From positions 1-21,761 of the forward strand of contig CALLIO010000256.1 in NCBI GenBank assembly GCA_938009055.1: DNA of 21,761 bases, read 5' to 3'. The translations under genes were made by a program, and so were the position numbers. How positions within the stretch are numbered: position 1 is the first letter of the stretch; every line of letters begins with the position of its first letter. Shown here piece after piece: positions 7,488 through 13,897 of the stretch. The DNA is from an uncultured Altererythrobacter sp. (GTDB lineage: Bacteria; Pseudomonadota; Alphaproteobacteria; Sphingomonadales; Sphingomonadaceae). The notes under the pieces are model-generated. The model made no database searches. It was not told the origin of the DNA and worked only from the letters and a program-made list of their open reading frames with translations.

Positions 7488-8651
7488 ATGCAAATCGGAA
7501 GTTTAACCATACCTGGCATCGACGAAACGAAGGTGCTGGAATATGCAGAGCAGGCCGCTTGGGTCATCGGCATTCTCTTGGTCACATGGATTGTGGCCAA
7601 GGCAGTCAAATGGACCTTTGCCAAGCTGGTCGACAATATCGCATTCCTTCAGCGCGACACATCGGGCGGCGATTCAATCGGTGCATCGGTGGGCAAGATT
7701 GTGTCCGGCATCGTCTGGATCTTTGGCTTGATCGCAGTGCTCAACACTTTGGGTCTCGAAGGTCCAATCGGCCCGCTCCAAGAGCTGCTGAATGACGTGA
7801 TGGGCTTCATCCCGAACCTGATCGGCGCTGGTCTCATCTTCTTCATCGGCGCGATGATTGCCAAAATCGTCAAGGACATTGTCACAACGGCGATGCAAAC
7901 TGTCGATCTGGATAAATGGGCCAACAAGGGCGGCGTTGACGAAGTCACCGGCAACACCACGATCAGCAACACAATCGGCACGGTTGTTTATGTTCTGATC
8001 ATCATCCCGGTTGCGATCGCTGCATTGAGCGCGCTTAAGATCGAAGCCATCTCTGGCCCGGCGATCAGCATGCTCGAGATGATCATGAACTCGATCCCGC
8101 TGGTTATCGGCGCTGGCATCTTGCTTGGCCTTGGCTATCTGATCAGCAAGTTCGCTGCTAATATCCTTGGTGAAGTGCTCGCAGGTCTGGGCATTGATCG
8201 TCCGGTTGCAGAGCTTGATCTGCTGCCAGAAGGCACAACCGCCTCATCGGTTATTGCCCGCATCGTTCAAGTTGCCATCATCCTGTTCGCAGCGGTTGCG
8301 GCGACCAAGATGCTCGGTTTCCCTGAGCTGACAGCGATCGTGAACACAGTCCTTGGACTTGGCGGCAAGGTCATCTTTGGCGCAGTGGTTATCGGCTTTG
8401 GCTTCATGCTCGCCAACCTGCTCGGCAAGCTGATCGGCGGCGCCAGCGAAGGCGGCATGGCCGGCACAATCGTGAAATATGCCACGATCGTCCTGTTCAC
8501 CTTCATGGGCCTCAACTTCACCGGCGTTGGTGAAATGATCACGCAAACCGCGTTCAGCGCGATTGTGATCGGCATGAGCGTCGCTGGCGCTTTGGCCTTT
8601 GGTCTGGGTGGCCGCGAATGGGCCGCCAAACAGCTCGACAAAATCAAGTAA
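7488..8651 (+). CDS. CmpX-like mechanosensitive-channel-related protein with repeated conserved TM helices
   Basis: A 387-residue, very hydrophobic inner-membrane protein. It contains several copies of a related helix-with-amphipathic-tail unit: about 108-136 (IPNLIGAGLIFFIGAMIAKI), 203-237 (IPLVIGAGILLGLGYLISKF), 294-316 (KVIFGAVVIGFGFMLANLL) and 357-386, the last ending in AFGLGGREWAAKQLDKI. This is the pattern of the conserved TM-helix family that includes Pseudomonas CmpX, which is grouped with small mechanosensitive channels; I see no MscS beta-domain after the last helix. The likely role is membrane-tension or envelope-stress response, inferred from the family. The start ATG 7488 has a strong AGGGGAG upstream. 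The gene is monocistronic: a long intergenic region precedes it and a strong terminator follows. Confidence 0.82.
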   Translation: MQIGSLTIPGIDETKVLEYAEQAAWVIGILLVTWIVAKAVKWTFAKLVDNIAFLQRDTSGGDSIGASVGKIVSGIVWIFGLIAVLNTLGLEGPIGPLQELLNDVMGFIPNLIGAGLIFFIGAMIAKIVKDIVTTAMQTVDLDKWANKGGVDEVTGNTTISNTIGTVVYVLIIIPVAIAALSALKIEAISGPAISMLEMIMNSIPLVIGAGILLGLGYLISKFAANILGEVLAGLGIDRPVAELDLLPEGTTASSVIARIVQVAIILFAAVAATKMLGFPELTAIVNTVLGLGGKVIFGAVVIGFGFMLANLLGKLIGGASEGGMAGTIVKYATIVLFTFMGLNFTGVGEMITQTAFSAIVIGMSVAGALAFGLGGREWAAKQLDKIK

Positions 8652-8663
8652 GAGCTAGTAAAA

Positions 8664-8695
8664 TTGGCTTTGCTCTTGCAGCAAAGCTGAGCCAA
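8664..8695 (+). other. Hairpin just downstream of the CmpX-like gene
   Basis: GCTTTGCT (8667-8674) and AGCAAAGC (8680-8687) form a perfect 8-bp stem with a 5-nt loop; TTG (8664-8666) and CAA (8693-8695) can extend it past an internal bulge. No T-run follows, so it is not itself an intrinsic terminator. It sits 4 bp before the terminator stem and may protect the 3' end of the transcript. Confidence 0.5.
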
Positions 8696-8699
8696 GATA

Positions 8700-8734
8700 G
8701 GGCGCTGAGGGATAATCCTTCGGCGCCCTTTTTG
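8700..8734 (+). terminator. Strong Rho-independent terminator
   Basis: A 13-bp stem (8700-8712 with 8716-8728, including two G-T wobbles) closes on a 3-nt loop and is followed by five T (8729-8733). It starts with GGGCGC and ends with GCGCCC. It lies about 50 bp after the stop of the CmpX-like gene and 30 bp before the ATG of the next gene, and so separates the two transcripts. Confidence 0.88.
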
Positions 8735-8765
8735 TTGGGCGCGGGGACATGGAGAGGAAACAAGC

Positions 8766-9713
8766 ATGAGCGAATTTGACGCACAATCGACAACCGACCA
8801 AGTGCTGGCAGCGCATGATCTTAGCGGACAGACCGCCTTTATCACTGGCGGTGCATCGGGCTTGGGTCAGGAAACCGCGCGCGCGATGGCGGCCAAGGGC
8901 GCGCATGTTGTGCTGGCTGCTCGAGACCAGTCTAAGCTGGACGAGGCCGCAGCGGCCATTCGCGCAGAAACCGGTAGCGAACTTGTCGAGACTATCCGCG
9001 TCGATCTGGCCTCGCTCGATAGCGTGCGCCAATGCGGGGCCGAGGCGAAAGAGCGCTTTGAAAAGATCGACCTGCTCATCAACAATGCGGGCGTCATGGC
9101 TTGCCCGAAAGGGCAAACCGCTGACGGTTTCGAAATGCAATTCGGCACCAATCATTTGGGGCATTTTGCGCTGACCAATCAGCTGCTGCCTCTGGTCAAG
9201 AAAGGCGCGGCCAAACGCATCGTTAATCTCTCCAGCCGCGCGCACCATAGTGATGGGGTGCATTTGGATGATGTGAATTTCGACAACCGCGAATATGAGC
9301 CATGGGCAAGTTATGGCCAGTCCAAAACTGCCAATGTCCTGTTCTCTGTCGCGCTCAATAAAAGGCTCGATGACATCAATGTTTTCGCGGTTCATCCCGG
9401 CGGCATTCAAACCAATCTCGGGCGTCATCTCACCGAAGAAATGACGGCCAACCTCATCAAGCGCATTCAGGAAAGCTCGGGCGGAAACTTCGTCTTCAAG
9501 ACCATTCCGCAAGGCGCGGCGACATCGTGCTGGGCGGCCACTGCGCCAGAGATTGCCGGAAAGGGCGGCACCTATCTTGAGGATTGTCACATCGCCGAAA
9601 CCGATGATGAGGACCCCAATGGCGGCGTGCGCTCTTACGCGCTCGACGAAGACACCGCCGAAGCTTTGTGGAGCCTGAGCGAGGAGATGATCGGCGAGAC
9701 TTTCGCCGTTTAG
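8766..9713 (+). CDS. Short-chain dehydrogenase/reductase (SDR)
   Basis: A 315-residue NAD(P)-dependent oxidoreductase of the classical SDR fold, similar in layout to the retinol-dehydrogenase/WW-domain-oxidoreductase-like group. The cofactor motif TGGASGLG is at 27-34, NNAG at 106-109, the catalytic Ser in NLSS at 156-157, and YGQSK places the catalytic Tyr at 183 and Lys at 187. The segment AARD after the second strand, with Arg, suggests a preference for NADP(H), which is inference. The substrate cannot be told from sequence. The start has a clear purine-rich site (GGAGAGGAAA) upstream. The preceding terminator implies its own promoter in the short gap. The stop is one base from the stop of the convergent hydrolase gene. 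Confidence 0.92.
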   Translation: MSEFDAQSTTDQVLAAHDLSGQTAFITGGASGLGQETARAMAAKGAHVVLAARDQSKLDEAAAAIRAETGSELVETIRVDLASLDSVRQCGAEAKERFEKIDLLINNAGVMACPKGQTADGFEMQFGTNHLGHFALTNQLLPLVKKGAAKRIVNLSSRAHHSDGVHLDDVNFDNREYEPWASYGQSKTANVLFSVALNKRLDDINVFAVHPGGIQTNLGRHLTEEMTANLIKRIQESSGGNFVFKTIPQGAATSCWAATAPEIAGKGGTYLEDCHIAETDDEDPNGGVRSYALDEDTAEALWSLSEEMIGETFAV

Positions 9714-9714
9714 C

Positions 9715-10644
9715 TCATTCGTCCAAAAACTCGCGCACCAGCGCCATCACATCCTTCGCCTCGCGAGTGTAGGGCACCAGCATAAAGACATGCGGTGCTC
9801 CTGCATATTCGTAGAGTGTGACCGGCGCACCGGCTTCTTTCGCGCGCGCCATGAAGTTGCGGCAATCGACCACGAAAAGATCGTGGCGCCCCTGAAAGAT
9901 GCGGGTCGGCGGCAGGTCTTTAATGTCAGCAAAAAGCGGGGAGCATTGCGGCGAGGCGGGATCGCGCTTGCCCGCCCAAGCTTGCCCCATCACCCGGATC
10001 GGGTCGATCTTGAGCATTATGTCCTTTGGCTCAACCGCGCGCGCGGCCTCGTCAGTCATGCTCAGATCGAGCCATGGAGATAGCAGCAACAGCCGGCCGG
10101 GTTGCGCCTTGCCCGCTTTCTTGCGCCGCAGCGCCAGATTGAGCGCCATATGCCCGCCCGCGCTGTCACCAGCAGCGATGATGCGCGCTGGCTCCCAATC
10201 CTCTGCAATCCGGTCAAACGCTGCATCGGCCAACGCTTCGGCATTGGTGTAAGGCGCTTCGGGCACCAGATCATAGAGCGCAACGGTGACGCTGGAGCCG
10301 GTCTTCTCAACCAGATTGGCAATATAGGGCCAATGCACCTCATGCAGGGGCAGAGTGAATCCGCCGCCATGAAAATAGAGGATATGATTCAGCCCCTTGC
10401 CGCTCTTGGGGTGAAAGGTAACGCATTCCTGCCCCTTAAGCTCAAAGCGCTCGATATCGAAACTGCGTTCGAATTTCTCTGGCAAGGGTGCATCGTTTGG
10501 CAGTTCGCGATTGGCGAGATATTCGCGGGTCGCCTCGGCAGTTTGTGGGAAAATCTTGGGTTGGCGTTTGAGCCCCCATTCCACCAGCCGCATCATCAAG
10601 CTTGGCTTTGCGCTGCGCAGTTCAAACAATTCGTTGCTGGTCAT
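9715..10644 (-). CDS. Alpha/beta hydrolase, hormone-sensitive-lipase type
   Basis: A 309-residue esterase/lipase-like hydrolase of the HSL family. The oxyanion-hole motif HGGG is at 92-95, the nucleophile elbow GDSAG at 159-163 with Ser 161, the acid in GRHD at Asp 255 and the catalytic His in APHVF at 285, so the triad is complete. No signal peptide is seen; it should be cytoplasmic. The start has GGGGAG five bases upstream. The gene lies 59 bp downstream of bufC on the same strand with no terminator between them that I would trust, so it may be transcribed in part from the bufB promoter. Its stop faces the SDR stop at a distance of one base, so the 3' ends of the two transcripts must overlap. 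Confidence 0.92.
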   Translation of the reverse strand: MTSNELFELRSAKPSLMMRLVEWGLKRQPKIFPQTAEATREYLANRELPNDAPLPEKFERSFDIERFELKGQECVTFHPKSGKGLNHILYFHGGGFTLPLHEVHWPYIANLVEKTGSSVTVALYDLVPEAPYTNAEALADAAFDRIAEDWEPARIIAAGDSAGGHMALNLALRRKKAGKAQPGRLLLLSPWLDLSMTDEAARAVEPKDIMLKIDPIRVMGQAWAGKRDPASPQCSPLFADIKDLPPTRIFQGRHDLFVVDCRNFMARAKEAGAPVTLYEYAGAPHVFMLVPYTREAKDVMALVREFLDE

Positions 10645-10703
10645 GATCGCTCCCCTGATCTGAGTTCAGGAGAGTTTGCCGCTCAAGTCAAGGCTTCTTG
10701 GCT

Positions 10704-11477
10704 TTAGGGATTGAGGCCAAGAACAAAGCCTTCTTGCACCCAGCGCCCTAGCAGCCCGCCAGCGCGCATTGCGGCCGCTTGCGCGTCATCAGGCGTGGGA
10801 TCATCGCCGGCCAGTGCCAGACAAACCTCGCCATAGCCCTTGCCCGATTGAAGCATTTGCAGGGCCACAATTTCATCCGGCTCGACCATCTGGAAAATAG
10901 GGCGCTCATCCTCGCGCCAAACGAGCACGCCGCGCTGCTCTTCAAGATCAATGGCCGGGCGCTCACCCGCTTCAACTGTCCAGATCGCATGCAGATCATG
11001 GCTGACAAAACGCATGTGAAGATCAGGGATCAGTCCAATCCGCAGCTGGAGCCAATCCTCCTCGGCAAATGCGCTGGTGATCTCGCCAAATTGCGTCAGC
11101 GAAATCGGCTGCGTTTCAGGGGCGCTGGACGCCGCCAACATCACCCATTCAAGCCATGCCAGCTCTGCCACTTCGGGCGCATTGCTGAAGAAGCCTTCGC
11201 AAGTTGCATCAAAGCCCTCTCCCGCATCGTCAATCGTCCAACTGGCAGTGGGTTTGGCGATGACATGATTGATCGCAGCCTGTTTGAACGGTGCCTCTCC
11301 TGTCCACTCGCGCGTCTTGGTGAAACTGTCGCGCAAAGCTTCGATCACAGCATTGCGGTAATTGCCGCGATAAATCGATAGCCCTGCTTCATGGCGCGTG
11401 CCCCATCCCGCCGGAAGCGCGCTCGCATCATCGAGAATGTTCGCCATGAATGCAGATTGCAGGTCAGAAAGCTCCAT
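10704..11477 (-). CDS. bufC: BufC-like DUF2063 protein, maturation partner of the MNIO enzyme
   Basis: A 257-residue protein with the DUF2063 N-terminal domain: the segment GLSIYRGNYRNAVIEALRDS (about 32-51) followed by GEAPFKQAA, and AWLEW further on, is typical of the family. In bufferin systems this protein partners with the DUF692 oxygenase and is thought to recruit the precursor peptide so that its cysteines can be modified. The ATG at 11477 overlaps the bufB stop (TGATG), so the two are translationally coupled, as expected for subunits of one complex. The C-terminal half (about 140-257) is less conserved and carries the presumed peptide-binding domain. It acts in the cytoplasm; no signal peptide is present. 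The neighbouring precursor gene bufA1 supports the assignment strongly. Confidence 0.9.
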   Translation of the reverse strand: MELSDLQSAFMANILDDASALPAGWGTRHEAGLSIYRGNYRNAVIEALRDSFTKTREWTGEAPFKQAAINHVIAKPTASWTIDDAGEGFDATCEGFFSNAPEVAELAWLEWVMLAASSAPETQPISLTQFGEITSAFAEEDWLQLRIGLIPDLHMRFVSHDLHAIWTVEAGERPAIDLEEQRGVLVWREDERPIFQMVEPDEIVALQMLQSGKGYGEVCLALAGDDPTPDDAQAAAMRAGGLLGRWVQEGFVLGLNP

Positions 11478-12334
11478 CAGGCCAGCTCCAGCACTTCGCC
11501 AGCAATGCCGCGGGCATTGTCGAGTTCAGTCAGCACTTCGGCGATTGGCGGGATATTGCCGTCGCGCTCTATCATGGTTGCGACCGGCGTCTTGGCGGTA
11601 TCAAGCATTCGGCAAACCTCAGCATACAATTCCCAAACCTCATCACACACATCATGGTCATGCGTGTCGATCCGGATACCGCTGCCTTCTTGCGGCGGCG
11701 TATGGCCAGCAAGGTGGATCTGGCGCACGCGGTCGAGCGACAATCCGGCCAGATATTCGCGAGCGCTAAAGCCATGGTTCTGCGCGCTGACATAGATATT
11801 GTTCACATCGAGCAGCAAATAGCAGCCCGTGCGGCGGGTCATTTCGGTAAGGAATTCCCACTCCGTCAGCTCATCTTCGGGAAAGGTGAGATAGCTCGAT
11901 GGGTTTTCAAACAGCATCGCGCGGCCCAGCGCGTGTTGCGCCTGATCAATATTGCCGCACACCACATCCAGCGCTTCTGCGGTCAGTGGGAGCGGCAGCA
12001 AATCATGGCTGTTATGCGCTGATGTGCGCGTCCAGCACAAATGGTCGGACACCCACAAGGGATCGACCCGCTGCTCCAACCGCTTCAGCTTCGCCAAATA
12101 GTCCGTATCAAGACCATGCGCAGAGCCGATCGACATAGAGACGCCGTGGATGATGACCGGATGCTTTTCGCGCACTTGGTCGAGGACGCGCAACATCCGC
12201 CCGCCCTCGACCATATAGTTCTCGCTAATCACCTCGACGAAATCGACCGGCACATCGCCATCAAGAAAATCAGCAAAATGCTGGCGTCTGAGGCCAAGGC
12301 CAAAACCACCGAAGGGTTTAATTGAGTGCGCCAT
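11477..12334 (-). CDS. bufB: BufB, DUF692/MNIO multinuclear iron oxygenase
   Basis: A 285-residue TIM-barrel enzyme of the DUF692 (MNIO) family, to which MbnB of methanobactin synthesis belongs. These enzymes use two or three iron ions to oxidise cysteine residues of peptide precursors. Likely metal ligands visible here are His63 (HGVS), Asp97 and His98 (SDHLCW), Glu143 (FENP), Asp176 and Asn178 (LDVNN), His207 and His211 (IHLAGH), Asp223, His225 and His227 (DTHDH), and Glu256 (IERDG); the assignment of single irons is not attempted. The start was set at ATG 12334, which has AAAGGAAG seven bases upstream; a longer frame from 12433 runs through the promoter and is rejected. A SigF-type promoter lies about 65-90 bp upstream. 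Confidence 0.95.
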   Translation of the reverse strand: MAHSIKPFGGFGLGLRRQHFADFLDGDVPVDFVEVISENYMVEGGRMLRVLDQVREKHPVIIHGVSMSIGSAHGLDTDYLAKLKRLEQRVDPLWVSDHLCWTRTSAHNSHDLLPLPLTAEALDVVCGNIDQAQHALGRAMLFENPSSYLTFPEDELTEWEFLTEMTRRTGCYLLLDVNNIYVSAQNHGFSAREYLAGLSLDRVRQIHLAGHTPPQEGSGIRIDTHDHDVCDEVWELYAEVCRMLDTAKTPVATMIERDGNIPPIAEVLTELDNARGIAGEVLELA

Positions 12335-12400
12335 TTGAGTGCTTCCTTTGTCAGCCTTCGCGCGCGCATGCTTCTTAATTGCGACGCGATTGCTCACTGG

Positions 12401-12427
12401 TTCGCACAGCAAGAGCAGGTGGTTACA
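12401..12427 (-). promoter_or_regulatory. ECF (SigF-type) promoter of bufBC
   Basis: On the minus strand TGTAACC (12427 down to 12421) is followed after exactly 16 bp by CGAA (12404 down to 12401). The same two elements with the same spacing face the other way 33 bp to the right. The form is that expected for a group-specific ECF sigma factor, and a sigma factor gene lies in the cassette. It would give a leader of about 60 nt before the bufB ATG. Confidence 0.75.
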
Positions 12428-12460
12428 AAACACTCGCGCTCAGAAAAAAATGCAGAGCTT

Positions 12461-12487
12461 TGTAACCGGCTGGGACATTCGGGCGAA
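12461..12487 (+). promoter_or_regulatory. ECF (SigF-type) promoter of bufA1-bufD-sigF-nrsF
   Basis: TGTAACC at 12461-12467 and CGAA at 12484-12487 are separated by 16 bp, identical in elements and spacing to the promoter on the opposite strand. It would give a leader of about 85 nt before the bufA1 ATG. In that leader GGGGCAAA (12515-12522) can pair with TTTGGCCCC (12554-12562, one bulged G), leaving the bufA1 ribosome-binding site at 12568-12573 free. Confidence 0.77.
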
Positions 12488-12578
12488 TGACCAGACAGCT
12501 CAGGCAATCATGCAGGGGCAAAGATGAACCACCCTCCCAAATTCCCCCACGGATTTGGCCCCTTATTGGAGAGTTACG

Positions 12579-12863
12579 ATGAACACCAAGACCCTTACCC
12601 AGATCGCTGGACTGGCCATGACTGCTGGCGTTGCCGCTGGCCTTGCTGCCACACCTGTTGCAGCCCAAAGCGCGCCGAAAGAGAAATGCTACGGCGTTTC
12701 AAAAGCAGGCAAGAATGACTGCGCTGCCGGTCCTGGCACATCATGCGCCGGCACATCCACCCGCGACTATCAGGGCAATGCCTGGACTTACGTGAAGAAG
12801 GGCACTTGCGCTTCGATCAAGACCCCCAAAGGCAATGGCTCGCTGTCACCGGTCAAGCGCTAA
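12579..12863 (+). CDS. bufA1: Bufferin precursor BufA1 (DUF2282), secreted metal-binding RiPP
   Basis: A 94-residue precursor. Residues 1-29 form a Sec signal peptide (two Lys-free hydrophobic stretches ending TPVAA, likely cleaved before QSAPK), and the mature part of about 65 residues carries four cysteines at 37, 48, 56 and 77 in the DUF2282 pattern KCYGV...GKNDCAAGPGTSC...GNAW...KGTC. In bufferin 1 of Caulobacter, the two central cysteines are converted to thiooxazole heterocycles by BufB/BufC and the peptide protects against copper in the periplasm. The same layout is present here, so cysteines 48 and 56 are the expected modified residues. The start ATG 12579 has GGAGAG five bases before it; a frame starting eight codons earlier at a TTG is less likely. 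It is the first gene of the plus-strand arm. Confidence 0.93.
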   Translation: MNTKTLTQIAGLAMTAGVAAGLAATPVAAQSAPKEKCYGVSKAGKNDCAAGPGTSCAGTSTRDYQGNAWTYVKKGTCASIKTPKGNGSLSPVKR

Positions 12864-12897
12864 GCTGACCGTGCCAGCCAAACGGAAGAGGTGAATT

Positions 12898-13356
12898 ATG
12901 AGCAGCGTGATAGCACTTTATGATCGCATAACCGGCCTATTGTCAGGTTCGGTATCTGAAGGGCTCGCGCTGCTCTTCGCCCGCGTGGCCTTGGCCGCAC
13001 AGTTCTGGAGGTCTGGCCGCACCAAGGTAACAGAAAGCAGCTGGCTCGAAATTGATGAGGTGCAATACCTCATCTTTGAAAACGAGTTTTCCGGCCTGCC
13101 GATTGCACCTGATATCGCTGTGCCGATGACTGTCTATGCCGAGTTTTTCCTGCCCATCCTGCTATTCCTTGGCCTTGCTTCGCGCTTTGCCTCCGCTGGA
13201 TTGCTGGTTATGACATTGGTGATCCAGTTCTTCGTGTTTCCCGATGCCTGGTGGAGCGTCCACATCATGTGGACAGCACTGGCAGCGATTGTGATCGCTC
13301 GCGGTGGCGGGATCTTTTCAGTAGACCAGCTTGCTGGTCTCGCCCGAGCGAAATGA
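12898..13356 (+). CDS. bufD: DoxX family membrane protein (BufD-like)
   Basis: A 152-residue inner-membrane protein with four helices: about 21-37, 75-94, 97-113 and 118-137, the arrangement of the DoxX family. DoxX-like proteins are the regular fourth member of bufferin operons; their role is not settled, and an electron-transfer or redox function is often proposed. The segment LFARVALAAQFWRSGRTKV at the end of helix 1 is characteristic of the family. No cysteine is present. The gene follows bufA1 after 34 bp, with a purine-rich site (GAAGAGG) before the ATG, and precedes the sigma factor gene by 10 bp, so it is cotranscribed with both. Confidence 0.88.
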   Translation: MSSVIALYDRITGLLSGSVSEGLALLFARVALAAQFWRSGRTKVTESSWLEIDEVQYLIFENEFSGLPIAPDIAVPMTVYAEFFLPILLFLGLASRFASAGLLVMTLVIQFFVFPDAWWSVHIMWTALAAIVIARGGGIFSVDQLAGLARAK

Positions 13357-13366
13357 GAGGCAGACA

Positions 13367-13897
13367 ATGATTGCCGATGAAGCCACCCTAGCGCGCCTGA
13401 TGGCGGCATCACAGAAAGGCGATAAAGCCGCCTATAATGTGCTGCTGGCAGAAGCCGGCATGTGGCTCGAGCGCTATTTCCGGCGCCGCGTCCCTCCGCA
13501 TCAGCTCGATGATCTGGTGCAAGATGTGATGATGGCGCTGCACAATAAGCGCTCGACCTATGATCCGGATCGTCCGTTCCTGCCCTGGCTTTCAGCCATC
13601 GCGCGGTACCGGTGGATCGACCATTTGCGCAAAGTTTATAAGCATGAGGCTGACCTGCTCGAAGATGGCGATGCCTCGGTCGATAGCGAGGAGGATGTGG
13701 TCGAAGCCCGCGTCAGCCTCGAACGCCTTTTTGTCAATCTGCCCGCCAAGCAATCCGAAGTGATCGAGCTTGTGAAGATCGAAGGTCTTTCGATCCGCGA
13801 AGCTGCTGAAAGAACCGGCCAGAGCGAAAGCCTGGTCAAAGTGAATATCCATCGCGGACTGAAGAAACTGTCCGCGCTCGTTGAGAAAGCCGACTAG
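13367..13897 (+). CDS. sigF: ECF RNA polymerase sigma factor, SigF type
   Basis: A 176-residue sigma-70 family protein of the extracytoplasmic-function class. Region 2 spans about 18-90 (DDLVQDVMMALHNKR and the DNA-melting part FLPWLSAIARYRWIDHLRK), and region 4 spans about 122-172, with the helix-turn-helix IEGLSIREAAERTGQSESLV. In Caulobacter, SigF responds to heavy-metal stress and controls bufferin genes. The start ATG 13367 is 10 bp after the bufD stop with AGAGG upstream; a longer frame from 13331 lies inside bufD. The stop TAG is directly followed by the nrsF ATG with no spacer, which keeps sigma and anti-sigma in step. Since its promoter is probably the SigF-type one before bufA1, the gene is likely autoregulated. 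Confidence 0.92.
   Translation: MIADEATLARLMAASQKGDKAAYNVLLAEAGMWLERYFRRRVPPHQLDDLVQDVMMALHNKRSTYDPDRPFLPWLSAIARYRWIDHLRKVYKHEADLLEDGDASVDSEEDVVEARVSLERLFVNLPAKQSEVIELVKIEGLSIREAAERTGQSESLVKVNIHRGLKKLSALVEKAD

Noticed and set aside
8655..9590. 311-codon minus-strand frame across the SDR gene
   Set aside because: Antisense shadow of a gene with all SDR motifs, and it runs through the strong terminator.
10654..10670. CCTGA/TCAGG stem between bufC and the hydrolase gene
   Set aside because: Five pairs and no T-run on either strand; it also partly adjoins the ribosome-binding site of the hydrolase gene.
12524..12718. 64-codon Cys-rich frame overlapping the bufA1 start
   Set aside because: Its cysteines arise from reading the bufA1 signal-peptide codons in another frame; mentioned only as a possible leader effect.
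13331..13366. Twelve-codon longer start for the sigma factor
   Set aside because: It lies within the end of bufD, and the ATG at 13367 has a proper ribosome-binding site.
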